Positions 42,885 to 51,655 of a DNA stretch of 53,462 bases are shown one piece after another. The stretch is from contig JAHHTM010000001.1 in the NCBI GenBank assembly GCA_020024675.1, positions 1 through 53,462 on the forward strand, read 5' to 3'. Below the pieces are notes generated by a model, which saw only the letters and a program-made list of their open reading frames with translations, had not been told where the DNA came from and made no database searches. Numbering within the stretch: position 1 is the stretch's first letter; every line of letters starts with the position of its first letter. Source of the stretch: Muricomes sp. (lineage in GTDB: Bacteria; Bacillota; Clostridia; Lachnospirales; Lachnospiraceae). Both the position numbers and the translations under genes were made by a program.

Positions 42885-43859
42885 ATGATAGCATATTTAG
42901 TTTTGATAATTGGTTTTTTCTTATTAATTAAAGGAGCCGATTATTTTGTGGATGGAAGTTCAAGTGTAGCGAAAATTTTGAAAGTACCGGCTATAGTAAT
43001 TGGGCTTACCGTTGTAGCGTTTGGAACATCACTTCCAGAAGCATCTGTCAGTATTACAGCGGCGCTTCAGGGAAAAAATGAGTTGGCAGTAAGTAATGTA
43101 ATCGGGTCAAATATTTTTAATCTTCTTGTTGTGTTGGGGGCAAGTGCACTTGTAAATCCGATTAGTGTAAAGTGGTCTGTTCTAAAAAGAGAGTTTCCAT
43201 TTTCGATAGTGATCACAGCAGTGCTTCTTTTAAGTCTTGTCGGGTTTAATGTTCGCCAGATCATGGATCAGGATGCTCAATATTATTTATCCAGAAGAGA
43301 AGGAGTAATTCTATTTATTTTGTTCATCGGTTTTCTTATATCTGCAGTCTGGGATGCGCTTCGTTCTAGAAAGAAACAATCAGACTCCGAAGAAATCGAA
43401 GATTATAAGATACTTTCTCCATTAAAAAGTGCCGTGTATATATTGGTTGGTATCATTGGAATTATAATTGGAGGAGATTTTGTGGTGGACAGTGCATCTG
43501 CGATTGCAAGAAGTTTTGGGTTAAGTCAGACATTTATCGGACTTACGATTGTTGCTCTTGGTACATCACTTCCAGAACTTGTGACATCAGTTGTAGCTTC
43601 TAAAAAAGGAGAAAATGATCTGGCAGTAGGAAATGTTGTTGGTTCTAATATATTCAATATTTTATTAATCCTCGGAGCGTCTGCTGCTATTTCTCCAATC
43701 ATGGTTACAGGACTTGCAATTCAGGATACGGTGATCCTTATTGTAGCAAGTGTTCTGGTATATATTTGTGCTGTCAGCAAGAAAGGATTGTCTAAATTGG
43801 AGGGGGCAATGTTCCTTATGTTTTATGCTGTATTTTTCGCATATATTTTAATGCGATAA
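42885..43859 (+). CDS. calcium/sodium antiporter (CaCA family)
   Basis: Ten-helix antiporter of 324 residues, YrbG-like. Two alpha-repeats are plain: FGTSLPEASVSITAAL with SNVIGSNIFN near residue 50-75, and LGTSLPELVTSVVAS with GNVVGSNIFN near residue 225-255. They carry the ion-binding Glu and Asn. ATG 42885 follows AAAGGTGAGG, which itself contains the alternative GTG. It exports Ca2+ or exchanges another cation for Na+ or H+. Confidence 0.9.
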   Translation: MIAYLVLIIGFFLLIKGADYFVDGSSSVAKILKVPAIVIGLTVVAFGTSLPEASVSITAALQGKNELAVSNVIGSNIFNLLVVLGASALVNPISVKWSVLKREFPFSIVITAVLLLSLVGFNVRQIMDQDAQYYLSRREGVILFILFIGFLISAVWDALRSRKKQSDSEEIEDYKILSPLKSAVYILVGIIGIIIGGDFVVDSASAIARSFGLSQTFIGLTIVALGTSLPELVTSVVASKKGENDLAVGNVVGSNIFNILLILGASAAISPIMVTGLAIQDTVILIVASVLVYICAVSKKGLSKLEGAMFLMFYAVFFAYILMR

Positions 43860-43871
43860 AGAAGCGTTTCG

Positions 43872-43900
43872 TTGATTTTTTACATGTTTTACCTTATAAT
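43872..43900 (+). promoter_or_regulatory. promoter of xpaC-telA operon
   Basis: TTGATT at 43872-43877, 17-base spacer, consensus TATAAT at 43895-43900, about 65 bases before the chosen xpaC-like start. Confidence 0.7.
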
Positions 43901-43969
43901 TTACAGTAGGTGTGGGTTAGAAAAACAAAAAGAGCAGATGATGTACACCGGAAAGAACAGGTGAAATTT

Positions 43970-45112
43970 ATGTTGTATCAAGATTTAGACAAATTAGGGG
44001 AAGAAATACGAAGAACTGTACAAAATGCAGTGGATTCTCGAGATTTTTATAGTCTTAATCAAACAATTACAAATACAGTAAATCAGGCTACTGAAGGAAT
44101 TCGAAAATTTTCGGAACAAGGAATCTATAAACCGACAGATGCTGTAATTCCTCCGTTGTTGTTTAAAAGAACAAAAGGGACGAAGGTACAGGCAATCATA
44201 ATGATGATTGGTGGAGCAGTGTTGATCTTATCTATGCTTTCACCATTTGTAGTGTCTGTATTAGATTCGATTTTTACCATAGGAGTCAGAGCAGTAGGTG
44301 GTGCACTACTTGCTTCTTTATTTGGTGTGTTTATGGTAGGAGGAGGCGTCTTGTTTGGATGTGGAAGGAGTCTCCTTAAGAAAATCAAGCGATTTAATAT
44401 CTATATAGAAGAACTAGGGACAAAAGAATATTTTGATATTTCAACGGCGGCAAAACGTCTTGGAAAATCATCAAAATATGTTTTAAAAGATTTAAGAAAA
44501 ATGATACTGAAAAAATGGTTCTTGCAAGGGCATATTGATCGTCAGGGAACTTGTTTTATTGCCAGCCATGATGTTTTTGAACAATATGAAAATATGATGC
44601 TTCAGCTTGAGGCACAAAAGAAAGCTAAGGCAGAAGAATATGAGCGTCAGATGCAAGATCAGATGTCACGAGAAAAGCTTGATCCAAAGATACAGGAAGT
44701 GATCAAAACGGGTGACGAGTATGTGAAAAAAATTCGTGAATGCAATGACAAGATTCCGGGAGAAGAAATATCAGCAAAGATTTCAACAATAGAATTTTTG
44801 GTAGATCAGATTTTTGATCGTGTAGAACAAAATCCGGGATGTGTATCAGATATACGAAGACTTATGGAGTATTATCTACCTACCACGGTAAAACTTTTGG
44901 AAGCTTATGCTGAATTAGATGCGATGCCTGTTTCCGGAGAAAATATTGTGTCATCAAAGAAAGAGATCGAGGATACACTGGATACATTAAATACAGCTTT
45001 TACTAAATTATTAGACAGTCTGTTTCAGGAAAAAGCATGGGATGTTTCTTCAGATATTTCTGTATTAAACACAATGCTTGCGCAGGAAGGACTGACAAAA
45101 GACGATTTTTAA
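43970..45112 (+). CDS. XpaC-like membrane protein (5-bromo-4-chloroindolyl phosphate hydrolysis family)
   Basis: Protein of 380 residues with two transmembrane helices at about residues 76-125 (AIIMMIGGAVLILSMLSPFV, then ALLASLFGVFMVGGGVLFG) between a helical N-terminus and a long cytoplasmic, coiled-coil-rich C-terminus. The layout and its position 15 bases before a TelA gene match XpaC. In Firmicutes these two proteins form a conserved pair of uncertain envelope-stress role. ATG 43970 follows AGGTG; a GTG at 43910 reads 20 residues further. Confidence 0.75.
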   Translation: MLYQDLDKLGEEIRRTVQNAVDSRDFYSLNQTITNTVNQATEGIRKFSEQGIYKPTDAVIPPLLFKRTKGTKVQAIIMMIGGAVLILSMLSPFVVSVLDSIFTIGVRAVGGALLASLFGVFMVGGGVLFGCGRSLLKKIKRFNIYIEELGTKEYFDISTAAKRLGKSSKYVLKDLRKMILKKWFLQGHIDRQGTCFIASHDVFEQYENMMLQLEAQKKAKAEEYERQMQDQMSREKLDPKIQEVIKTGDEYVKKIRECNDKIPGEEISAKISTIEFLVDQIFDRVEQNPGCVSDIRRLMEYYLPTTVKLLEAYAELDAMPVSGENIVSSKKEIEDTLDTLNTAFTKLLDSLFQEKAWDVSSDISVLNTMLAQEGLTKDDF

Positions 45113-45127
45113 AAGGGAGGCAGACCT

Positions 45128-46267
45128 ATGACAGATGAATTTAAAGAGTTTTCAACAACCCCGACATTAACACTGGAACCATTTAAAGAGACAAAACAAG
45201 AAGTAACAGAGCAAAACGAAGAGTCAAAAGAGGCTCTTGAAGAAAACATCCTGACAGATGAGGAAAAGAAAATAGTAGATGGATTTGTACAAAAAATCGA
45301 TCTTACAGATTCTGCGATGATCTTACAGTATGGCGCCGGTACACAGAAAAAAATGGCTGATTTTTCGGAAACAGCATTGGAAAATGTGCGTACAAAAGAT
45401 TTAGGAGAAGTAGGAAATCTTCTCACAGGAGTTGTAAAAGAATTAAAAGAATTTGACGCAGATGAGGAAGAAAAAGGATTTTTTGGATTTTTGAAAAAAC
45501 CTGTCAATAAGATCACTGCCTTGAAAACAAAATATACGAAAGCAGAAGCTACTGTAAATGAAATATGCAAGGCATTAGAAGGACATCAGGTTCAGCTTAT
45601 GAAAGATGTTGCGGTTCTTGATAAAATGTATGAAGTGAATCTGACATATTTTAAAGAACTTACGATGTACGTGATGGCAGGAAAGAAAAAATTACAGGAA
45701 GTGCGTGATACACAACTGAAAAATATTATGGAAAAAGCTCAGGCGTCAGGACTTTCGGAAGATGCTCAGGCTGCGCGAGATCTGGCGGCTATGTGTGAAA
45801 GATTTGAAAAGAAAATCCATGACCTTGAACTGACACGTACAATCTGTATGCAGACAGCACCGCAGATTCGACTGATTCAAGGAAATAACACGCAGATGGT
45901 TGAAAAAATCCAGTCAACACTCGTAAATACCATTCCGTTATGGAAAAGTCAAATGGTTCTTGCGCTTGGTGTAGAGCATTCTCAGCAGGCTGCACAGGCA
46001 CAACGAGAAGTGACAGACATGACAAATGAGCTTCTTAAAAAGAATGCTGAGAAGTTAAAGATTGCGACAGTGGAGACTGCCAAAGAATCAAACCGTGGTA
46101 TAGCAGATCTTGAAACATTAAAACACACAAATGAAACGCTCATTGCTACCCTTGACGAGGTAATGCAGATTCAAGCAGAAGGAAGAACAAAACGTCAGGA
46201 AGCAGAGCAGGAAATGAAACGTATGGAAAATGAACTGAAAGCAAAGCTGCTTCAGATTCAAGGATAA
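45128..46267 (+). CDS. telA: TelA-family toxic anion resistance protein
   Basis: Soluble, mostly alpha-helical protein of 379 residues. It shows the family's central KPVNKITALKTKYTKAEATV region, the ELTMYVMAGKKKL segment, and a long C-terminal coiled coil ending in KLLQIQG. The name comes from tellurite resistance, but the true activity is unresolved; it commonly partners XpaC as here. GGGAGG precedes the ATG. Confidence 0.9.
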   Translation: MTDEFKEFSTTPTLTLEPFKETKQEVTEQNEESKEALEENILTDEEKKIVDGFVQKIDLTDSAMILQYGAGTQKKMADFSETALENVRTKDLGEVGNLLTGVVKELKEFDADEEEKGFFGFLKKPVNKITALKTKYTKAEATVNEICKALEGHQVQLMKDVAVLDKMYEVNLTYFKELTMYVMAGKKKLQEVRDTQLKNIMEKAQASGLSEDAQAARDLAAMCERFEKKIHDLELTRTICMQTAPQIRLIQGNNTQMVEKIQSTLVNTIPLWKSQMVLALGVEHSQQAAQAQREVTDMTNELLKKNAEKLKIATVETAKESNRGIADLETLKHTNETLIATLDEVMQIQAEGRTKRQEAEQEMKRMENELKAKLLQIQG

Positions 46268-46279
46268 AGGAAACCTACC

Positions 46280-46308
46280 TTGACAAAGAAGCAGATTTCA
46301 GTTAAAAT
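46280..46308 (+). promoter_or_regulatory. promoter of T-box/proS
   Basis: Consensus TTGACA at 46280-46285, 17-base spacer, TAAAAT at 46303-46308, directly before the T-box leader. Confidence 0.75.
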
Positions 46309-46314
46309 CACACA

Positions 46315-46557
46315 TATTACAGGCTGTGAAAGGGAATAGTAAATACATAGAGGCCTTACAGAGAGGGAATGCATGCTGAGAAATTCCCGGATGGAGTGTA
46401 TAGAACCAGCCCTGGAGCTTTTACATGAAAATGTAACGTAAAACCGGCGTTAACGGTCAAAGAGTGAACTGTACAATATGCAGTTAATTAGGGTGGTACC
46501 GCCGAGAATTTTCGGTCCCTTACAAGAGGGAAGAAAATCTTCGGCGGTTTTCTTTCT
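46315..46557 (+). ncRNA. T-box leader of proS
   Basis: A tRNA-sensing riboswitch. The T-box sequence AGGGTGGTACCGCC is at 46490-46503 and a terminator hairpin follows. AGTA in the early stem I region is near 46337. The codon CCA (Pro) at 46406-46408 in GAACCAGC is the candidate specifier, agreeing with the downstream prolyl-tRNA synthetase. Uncharged tRNA-Pro would stabilise the antiterminator. It fills the 332-base gap before proS. Confidence 0.9.
46498..46557 (+). terminator. T-box terminator hairpin
   Basis: ACCGCCGA pairs with TCGGCGGT, with inner GAATTTTC/GAAAATC-type pairing, followed by a T-rich run. It overlaps the T-box sequence, as needed for the switch. Confidence 0.85.
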
Positions 46558-46599
46558 TCTGATATAAATTGACAATAGACTATGTAAAGGAGACACATT

Positions 46600-48042
46600 A
46601 TGGCTAAGGAAAAGAAATTAGTACAGGCGATCACATCCAGAGAAGAAGATTTTGCACAGTGGTATACAGATGTGGTACGTGAAGCAAAGCTGTGTGATTA
46701 TTCAGAGGTAAAAGGATGTTTAAATTATCTTCCAAATGGATATGCACTTTGGGAAAATATTCAGGCAGATCTTGATAAACGTTTTAAGGCTACAGGCGTT
46801 GAAAATGTTTATCTTCCAGTTCTTATTCCGGAATATCTTCTTCAGAAAGAGGCAGATCATATTGATGGATTCGCACCAGAAGTAGCCTGGGTTACAAAAG
46901 GAGGACTTGATGATCTTCAGGATAAGTTCTGTATCCGTCCTACATCAGAGACATTATTCTGTGATCTTTGGAGCAAAACTGTTCAGTCTTATAGAGATCT
47001 TCCAAAAGTATGGAACCAGTGGTGTTCAGTTCTTCGTTGGGAAAAGACTACAAGACCTTTCTTACGTTCAAGAGAATTCTTATGGCAGGAAGGACATACA
47101 ATTCATGCCACATTTGAAGAAGCAGAGCAAAGAACACTGACAATGCGTGATGTATACAGAGACTTTATCCAGGATGATCTGGCAATTCCTCTTGTATCAG
47201 GACGTAAGACAGCAAGTGAAAAATTCGCAGGAGCACAGGATACATATACAGTAGAAGCTCTTATGCATGATGGAAAAGCACTTCAGTCAGCAACAAGTCA
47301 TTTCTTTGGAAATTCATTCCCAGATGCGTTTGGAATTAAGTATTCTGATAAAAACAATGAACTTCATAGTGTATATGAAACATCATGGGGATTATCAACA
47401 AGAATCATTGGAGCTATGATCATGGTACATGGAGATGACAGCGGACTTGTTGTCCCACCAAGAATCGCACCGGTACAGACAAGAGTGATTCCAATTGCAC
47501 AGCATAAGGAAGGCGTTCTTGAAAAAGCAACAGAACTTATGAATACATTAAAAGAAGCCGGATATAGAGTGAAAATTGATGATTCAGAGAAGAGTCCTGG
47601 ATGGAAATTTAGTGAGCAGGAAATGCTTGGTATCCCAACAAGAATTGAGATTGGACCAAAAGATATAGAGAATAATCAGGTTGTAGTTGTTCGACGTGAC
47701 ACAAGAGAAAAGATTGTGGTATCAATGGATGAGATCACAACAAAACTTGCTGAAATTCTTGAAACAATTCAGAAAGACATGTTTGATCGTGCAAAAGCAT
47801 TTTTGGATTCTCACATTGAAACAGCGGTTACAATGGATGAGATGAAAGAAAAAGCAGAGACAAAAACAGGATTTATTAAAGCAATGTGGTGTGGGGATCC
47901 AGAGTGTGAAGCGAACATCAAGTCTATGACAGGCGGTGTTACATCAAGATGTATTCCAGAAGAGGAAGAACATTTATCAGATGTATGTGTATGTTGTGGA
48001 AAGCCTGCAAAACACATGGTTTACTGGGGGAAAGCATACTAA
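46600..48042 (+). CDS. proS: prolyl-tRNA synthetase, archaeal/eukaryotic-like (type 3)
   Basis: Class II aminoacyl-tRNA synthetase of 480 residues, charging tRNA-Pro. Motif 2 is FLRSREFLWQEGHT near residue 155; the proline-pocket region has RPTSETLFCD. It lacks the inserted editing domain of bacterial ProS (about 570 residues) and ends in a C-terminal zinc domain (CGDPECE ... CVCCGKPA) with the terminal WGKAY. AAGGAGA precedes the ATG. Controlled by the T-box upstream. Confidence 0.95.
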   Translation: MAKEKKLVQAITSREEDFAQWYTDVVREAKLCDYSEVKGCLNYLPNGYALWENIQADLDKRFKATGVENVYLPVLIPEYLLQKEADHIDGFAPEVAWVTKGGLDDLQDKFCIRPTSETLFCDLWSKTVQSYRDLPKVWNQWCSVLRWEKTTRPFLRSREFLWQEGHTIHATFEEAEQRTLTMRDVYRDFIQDDLAIPLVSGRKTASEKFAGAQDTYTVEALMHDGKALQSATSHFFGNSFPDAFGIKYSDKNNELHSVYETSWGLSTRIIGAMIMVHGDDSGLVVPPRIAPVQTRVIPIAQHKEGVLEKATELMNTLKEAGYRVKIDDSEKSPGWKFSEQEMLGIPTRIEIGPKDIENNQVVVVRRDTREKIVVSMDEITTKLAEILETIQKDMFDRAKAFLDSHIETAVTMDEMKEKAETKTGFIKAMWCGDPECEANIKSMTGGVTSRCIPEEEEHLSDVCVCCGKPAKHMVYWGKAY

Positions 48043-48054
48043 AAGAGAAAGAAA

Positions 48055-48099
48055 AGAATCGGAATGTACAAGGAAAAAAGTACATTCCGATCTTTTTTT
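48055..48099 (+). terminator. rho-independent terminator
   Basis: CGGAATGTAC pairs with GTACATTCCG, extended by AAGA-type/TCTT pairing, then a run of T residues. Confidence 0.9.
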
Positions 48100-48129
48100 A
48101 TGAAAACATACAAAAAGCAGGAAAATCCC

Positions 48130-48158
48130 TTGACTTTCCATAAAAAACGTAATACACT
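48130..48158 (+). promoter_or_regulatory. promoter of str operon (rpsL)
   Basis: TTGACT at 48130-48135, 17-base spacer, TACACT at 48153-48158, giving a leader of about 110 bases before rpsL. Confidence 0.7.
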
Positions 48159-48187
48159 AATTTAGCATGCACAGAAAGGAAAAACTT

Positions 48188-48252
48188 TTTGCAAATGCAA
48201 ACAAAGATAATTACGATTATCTGCAACCCGCTGTCACGCAAGTGATGGCAGA
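48188..48252 (+). ncRNA. structured leader of rpsL
   Basis: Three hairpins in sequence: TTTGC/GCAAA (48188-48201), GATAAT/ATTATC (48206-48221), and a nested one where TCTGC (48220-48224) pairs with GCAGA (48248-48252) around an internal loop and a TCAC-GCAA-GTGA cap (48234-48245). The last ends 11 bases before AGGAGGTG. A feedback or stability role is inference. Confidence 0.45.
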
Positions 48253-48277
48253 CGAAATATCATAGGAGGTGAAAAGA

Positions 48278-48700
48278 ATGCCAACATTTAACCAGTTAGT
48301 TAGAAAAGGTCGTCAGACTTCTGAAAGAAAGTCTACAGCACCAGCACTTCAGAAAGGATACAACTCTCTTAAGAAACGTGCTACTAATGTATCTGCACCA
48401 CAGAAGAGAGGTGTATGTACAGCTGTTAAGACAGCTACACCAAAGAAGCCTAACTCAGCTCTGAGAAAAATTGCCAGAGTTCGTCTTTCTAACGGAATCG
48501 AAGTAACAAGCTACATTCCAGGTGAAGGACACAACCTTCAGGAGCATAGCGTTGTTCTTATCCGTGGAGGAAGAGTTAAAGACTTACCTGGTACAAGATA
48601 CCACATCGTTCGTGGTACACTTGATACAGCAGGTGTTGCTAAGAGAAGACAGGCTCGTTCTAAATACGGCGCTAAGAGACCTAAAGACGCTAAAAAATAA
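48278..48700 (+). CDS. rpsL: ribosomal protein S12
   Basis: S12 of 140 residues, standard length for Firmicutes. TPKKPNSALRK and GGRVKDLPGTRYH hold the lysines usually altered in streptomycin resistance, both unaltered. AGGAGGTG precedes ATG 48278; the GTG at 48269 is part of that site. First gene of the str operon. Confidence 0.97.
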   Translation: MPTFNQLVRKGRQTSERKSTAPALQKGYNSLKKRATNVSAPQKRGVCTAVKTATPKKPNSALRKIARVRLSNGIEVTSYIPGEGHNLQEHSVVLIRGGRVKDLPGTRYHIVRGTLDTAGVAKRRQARSKYGAKRPKDAKK

Positions 48701-48932
48701 TTTAGCAGTTCAGGTTTGTCGTAATGCTTAGTAAAATTAAGTAACTAAACAGTTAAATCGTATCACAAACAGAACTATGATTATCGTAGGTTGCGGATTT
48801 AAGATACTTTTAGTCCCGCGGCCACGAGCACATGAACCGCGAATCATCGCGATTTCCATAGAAAGACACATGTGAGTACCGATGAATTAATCCCGGCAGA
48901 GACCGGAAATAATGATTAAGGAGGGAAGGACC
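48701..48932 (+). other. structured rpsL-rpsG intercistronic region
   Basis: A 232-base spacer, unusually long for this operon. Visible foldings include TTAGT/ACTAA (48728-48748), CGCGA-ATCA-TCGCG (48838-48851) and CCGG-CAGAGA-CCGG (48893-48906), with CTATG (from 48775) and CATAG (to 48861) able to close a larger domain. No T-run terminator or promoter stands out. In E. coli the S12-S7 spacer is the S7 repression site; an equivalent role here is inference. Confidence 0.45.
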
Positions 48933-49403
48933 GTGCCACGTAAAGGACATACTCAGAAAAGAGATGTATTAGCGGATCCAATATACAACAATAAAGTTGT
49001 AACCAAACTTATCAATAACATCATGTTAGATGGTAAGAAAGGTATTGCACAGAAGATTGTATACGGAGCATTTGAAAGAGTTGAAGAAAAAGCTGAGAAA
49101 CCAGCGATCGAAGTGTTCGAAGAGGCTATGAACAATATCATGCCATTACTTGAAGTTAAAGCAAGACGTATTGGTGGAGCTACTTATCAGGTACCTATCG
49201 AAGTAAGAGCAGACAGAAGACAGGCTCTTGCACTTCGTTGGATCACATTGTATTCTCGTCAAAGAGGAGAAAAAACAATGGAAGAAAGACTTGCAAATGA
49301 AATCCTGGATGCAGCTAATAACACTGGAGCATCAGTGAAGAAGAAAGAAGATATGCATAAGATGGCAGAAGCAAATAAAGCATTTGCTCACTACCGTTTT
49401 TAA
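48933..49403 (+). CDS. rpsG: ribosomal protein S7
   Basis: S7 of 156 residues. PRKGHTQKRDVLADPIYNNK opens the protein; EVKARRIGGATYQVPIEV and the C-terminal KKKEDMHKMAEANKAFAHYR are standard. It nucleates the 30S head. The GTG at 48933 follows AAGGAGGG at 48917-48924; the ATG at 48912 lies upstream of that site. Confidence 0.96.
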   Translation: MPRKGHTQKRDVLADPIYNNKVVTKLINNIMLDGKKGIAQKIVYGAFERVEEKAEKPAIEVFEEAMNNIMPLLEVKARRIGGATYQVPIEVRADRRQALALRWITLYSRQRGEKTMEERLANEILDAANNTGASVKKKEDMHKMAEANKAFAHYRF

Positions 49404-49419
49404 TTAGGAGGACAAAATC

Positions 49420-51537
49420 TTGGCAGGAAGAGAATATCCATTAGAGAGAACCAGAAATATTGGTATCATGGCTCATATCGATGCTGGTAAAACAACACTG
49501 ACAGAGCGTATCCTCTATTATACTGGTGTAAACTATAAAATTGGTGATACACACGAAGGTACTGCTACTATGGACTGGATGGAGCAGGAAGCCGAAAGAG
49601 GTATCACAATTACTTCAGCCGCTACAACATGTCACTGGACACAGCAGGAAAAGACAAAAGCAAAACCAGGTGCTTTGGAGCATCGTATCAATATTATTGA
49701 TACACCGGGACACGTTGACTTCACTGTAGAAGTTGAGCGTTCACTCCGTGTACTTGATGGTGCTGTTGGTGTATTCTGTGCTAAAGGTGGTGTAGAGCCA
49801 CAGTCAGAGAACGTTTGGCGTCAGGCTGACACATATAATGTACCAAGAATGGCCTTCATCAATAAGATGGATATCTTAGGTGCTGATTTCTACAATGCTG
49901 TAGATCAGATTAAGACAAGACTTGGTAAAAACGCTATTTGTCTTCAGTTACCAATCGGTAAAGAAGATTCATTTAAAGGTATCATCGACCTGATGGAAAT
50001 GCAGGCTTACATCTATAATGATGAAAAAGGTGATGATATCACAGTTACAGATATTCCAGAAGATATGAAAGATGATGCAGAACTTTATCATACAGAATTA
50101 GTTGAAAAGATCTGTGAACTTGATGATGATCTTATGATGGAATACTTAGAAGGGGAAGAACCTTCAGTTGAAGCTTTAAAAGCTGCTTTAAGAAAAGGTA
50201 CTTGCGAGTGTACAGCAGTTCCTGTTTGCTGTGGTACAGCTTACAGAAACAAAGGTGTACAGAAATTACTTGATGCTGTTATCGAGTACATGCCATCTCC
50301 ACTTGACATTCCACCAATTGAAGGTGTGGATGATGATGGAAATGAAGTAGTAAGAGAGTCTTCTGATGAAGCTCCATTTGCTGCTCTTGCATTCAAGATC
50401 ATGACAGACCCATTCGTAGGTAAACTTGCTTACTTTAGAGTATATTCTGGTTCAATGAACTCTGGTTCTTATGTGCTCAATGCGACAAAGGGTAAAAAAG
50501 AACGTGTTGGACGTATTCTTCAGATGCATGCTAACAAGAGATCAGAACTTGATAAAGTATACGCAGGAGATATCGCTGCAGCAATCGGATTTAAATTCAC
50601 TACAACAGGTGATACAATCTGTGACGAGCAGCATCCAGTTATCTTAGAGTCTATGGAATTCCCAGAGCCAGTTATTGAGCTCGCTATCGAGCCTAAGACA
50701 AAGGCGTCTCAGGGTAAACTTGGTGAATCTTTAGCAAAACTTGCAGAAGAAGATCCAACATTCCGTGCTCATACAGATCACGATACAGGTCAGACAATCA
50801 TCGCTGGTATGGGTGAACTTCACCTTGAGATCATCGTTGACAGACTTTTACGTGAATTTAAAGTAGAGGCTAATGTAGGTGCACCTCAGGTTGCTTACAA
50901 AGAGTCATTTACAAAAGCTGTTGAAGTTGACAGTAAATATGCAAAACAGTCAGGTGGACGTGGACAGTACGGACACTGTAAAGTTAAATTCGAGCCTATG
51001 GATGTCAATGGAGAAGAGACATATAAATTCGAATCTACAGTAGTTGGTGGAGCTATTCCAAAAGAATATATCCCAGCTGTAGGTGAAGGTATCGAAGAGG
51101 CTATGAAGTCTGGTATCCTTGGTGGATTCCCAGTAGTTGGTGTACATGCTAACGTATATGATGGATCTTACCATGAAGTCGATTCAAGTGAAATGGCATT
51201 CCATATTGCAGGTTCTCTTGCATTTAAGGATGCTATGAAGAAAGCTTCACCAGTACTTCTTGAACCAATCATGAAGGTAGAAGTTACAATGCCTGAACAA
51301 TACATGGGAGATGTTATCGGTGATATCAACTCTCGTCGTGGACGTATCGAAGGAATGGACGATTTAGGCGGTGGAAAGATCGTACGTGCTTACGTACCAT
51401 TGTCTGAGATGTTCGGATACGCAACAGACTTACGTTCTAAGACACAGGGACGTGGAAACTACTCAATGTTCTTCGAGAGCTATGAGCCAGTACCGAAGTC
51501 TGTACAGGAAAAAGTATTATCAAGCAAAAACGCTTAA
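49420..51537 (+). CDS. fusA: elongation factor G
   Basis: EF-G of 705 residues, the GTPase driving translocation. MAHIDAGKTTLTER is the P-loop, DTPGHVDF and NKMD complete the G motifs, SGGRGQYGHCKVKFEP marks domain IV. It starts with TTG behind TAGGAGGA, 16 bases after rpsG. Confidence 0.97.
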   Translation: MAGREYPLERTRNIGIMAHIDAGKTTLTERILYYTGVNYKIGDTHEGTATMDWMEQEAERGITITSAATTCHWTQQEKTKAKPGALEHRINIIDTPGHVDFTVEVERSLRVLDGAVGVFCAKGGVEPQSENVWRQADTYNVPRMAFINKMDILGADFYNAVDQIKTRLGKNAICLQLPIGKEDSFKGIIDLMEMQAYIYNDEKGDDITVTDIPEDMKDDAELYHTELVEKICELDDDLMMEYLEGEEPSVEALKAALRKGTCECTAVPVCCGTAYRNKGVQKLLDAVIEYMPSPLDIPPIEGVDDDGNEVVRESSDEAPFAALAFKIMTDPFVGKLAYFRVYSGSMNSGSYVLNATKGKKERVGRILQMHANKRSELDKVYAGDIAAAIGFKFTTTGDTICDEQHPVILESMEFPEPVIELAIEPKTKASQGKLGESLAKLAEEDPTFRAHTDHDTGQTIIAGMGELHLEIIVDRLLREFKVEANVGAPQVAYKESFTKAVEVDSKYAKQSGGRGQYGHCKVKFEPMDVNGEETYKFESTVVGGAIPKEYIPAVGEGIEEAMKSGILGGFPVVGVHANVYDGSYHEVDSSEMAFHIAGSLAFKDAMKKASPVLLEPIMKVEVTMPEQYMGDVIGDINSRRGRIEGMDDLGGGKIVRAYVPLSEMFGYATDLRSKTQGRGNYSMFFESYEPVPKSVQEKVLSSKNA

Positions 51538-51548
51538 TTCATGAAAAA

Positions 51549-51625
51549 AGCTTGAAAAAGCTAGGATTATGAAATATAATCAAAAATAGCCAAGTAAAAG
51601 CGAAAAATAATACCTGATTTCAGGT
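51549..51625 (+). other. three short hairpins in fusA-tuf spacer
   Basis: AGCTT-GAAA-AAGCT (51549-51562), ATTAT-GAAAT-ATAAT (51566-51580) and ACCTG-ATTT-CAGGT (51612-51625), none followed by a usable T-run except weakly the last. They resemble the paired hairpins between rplJ and rplL and may be processing or stability sites for tuf mRNA. Confidence 0.4.
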
Positions 51626-51655
51626 TAGATATTTTATTAAGGAGGATTATTCAAA

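Noticed and set aside
43910..43969. Longer start of the XpaC-like gene at GTG 43910
   Set aside because: It begins about ten bases after the -10 element and has no ribosome binding site; ATG 43970 fits better.
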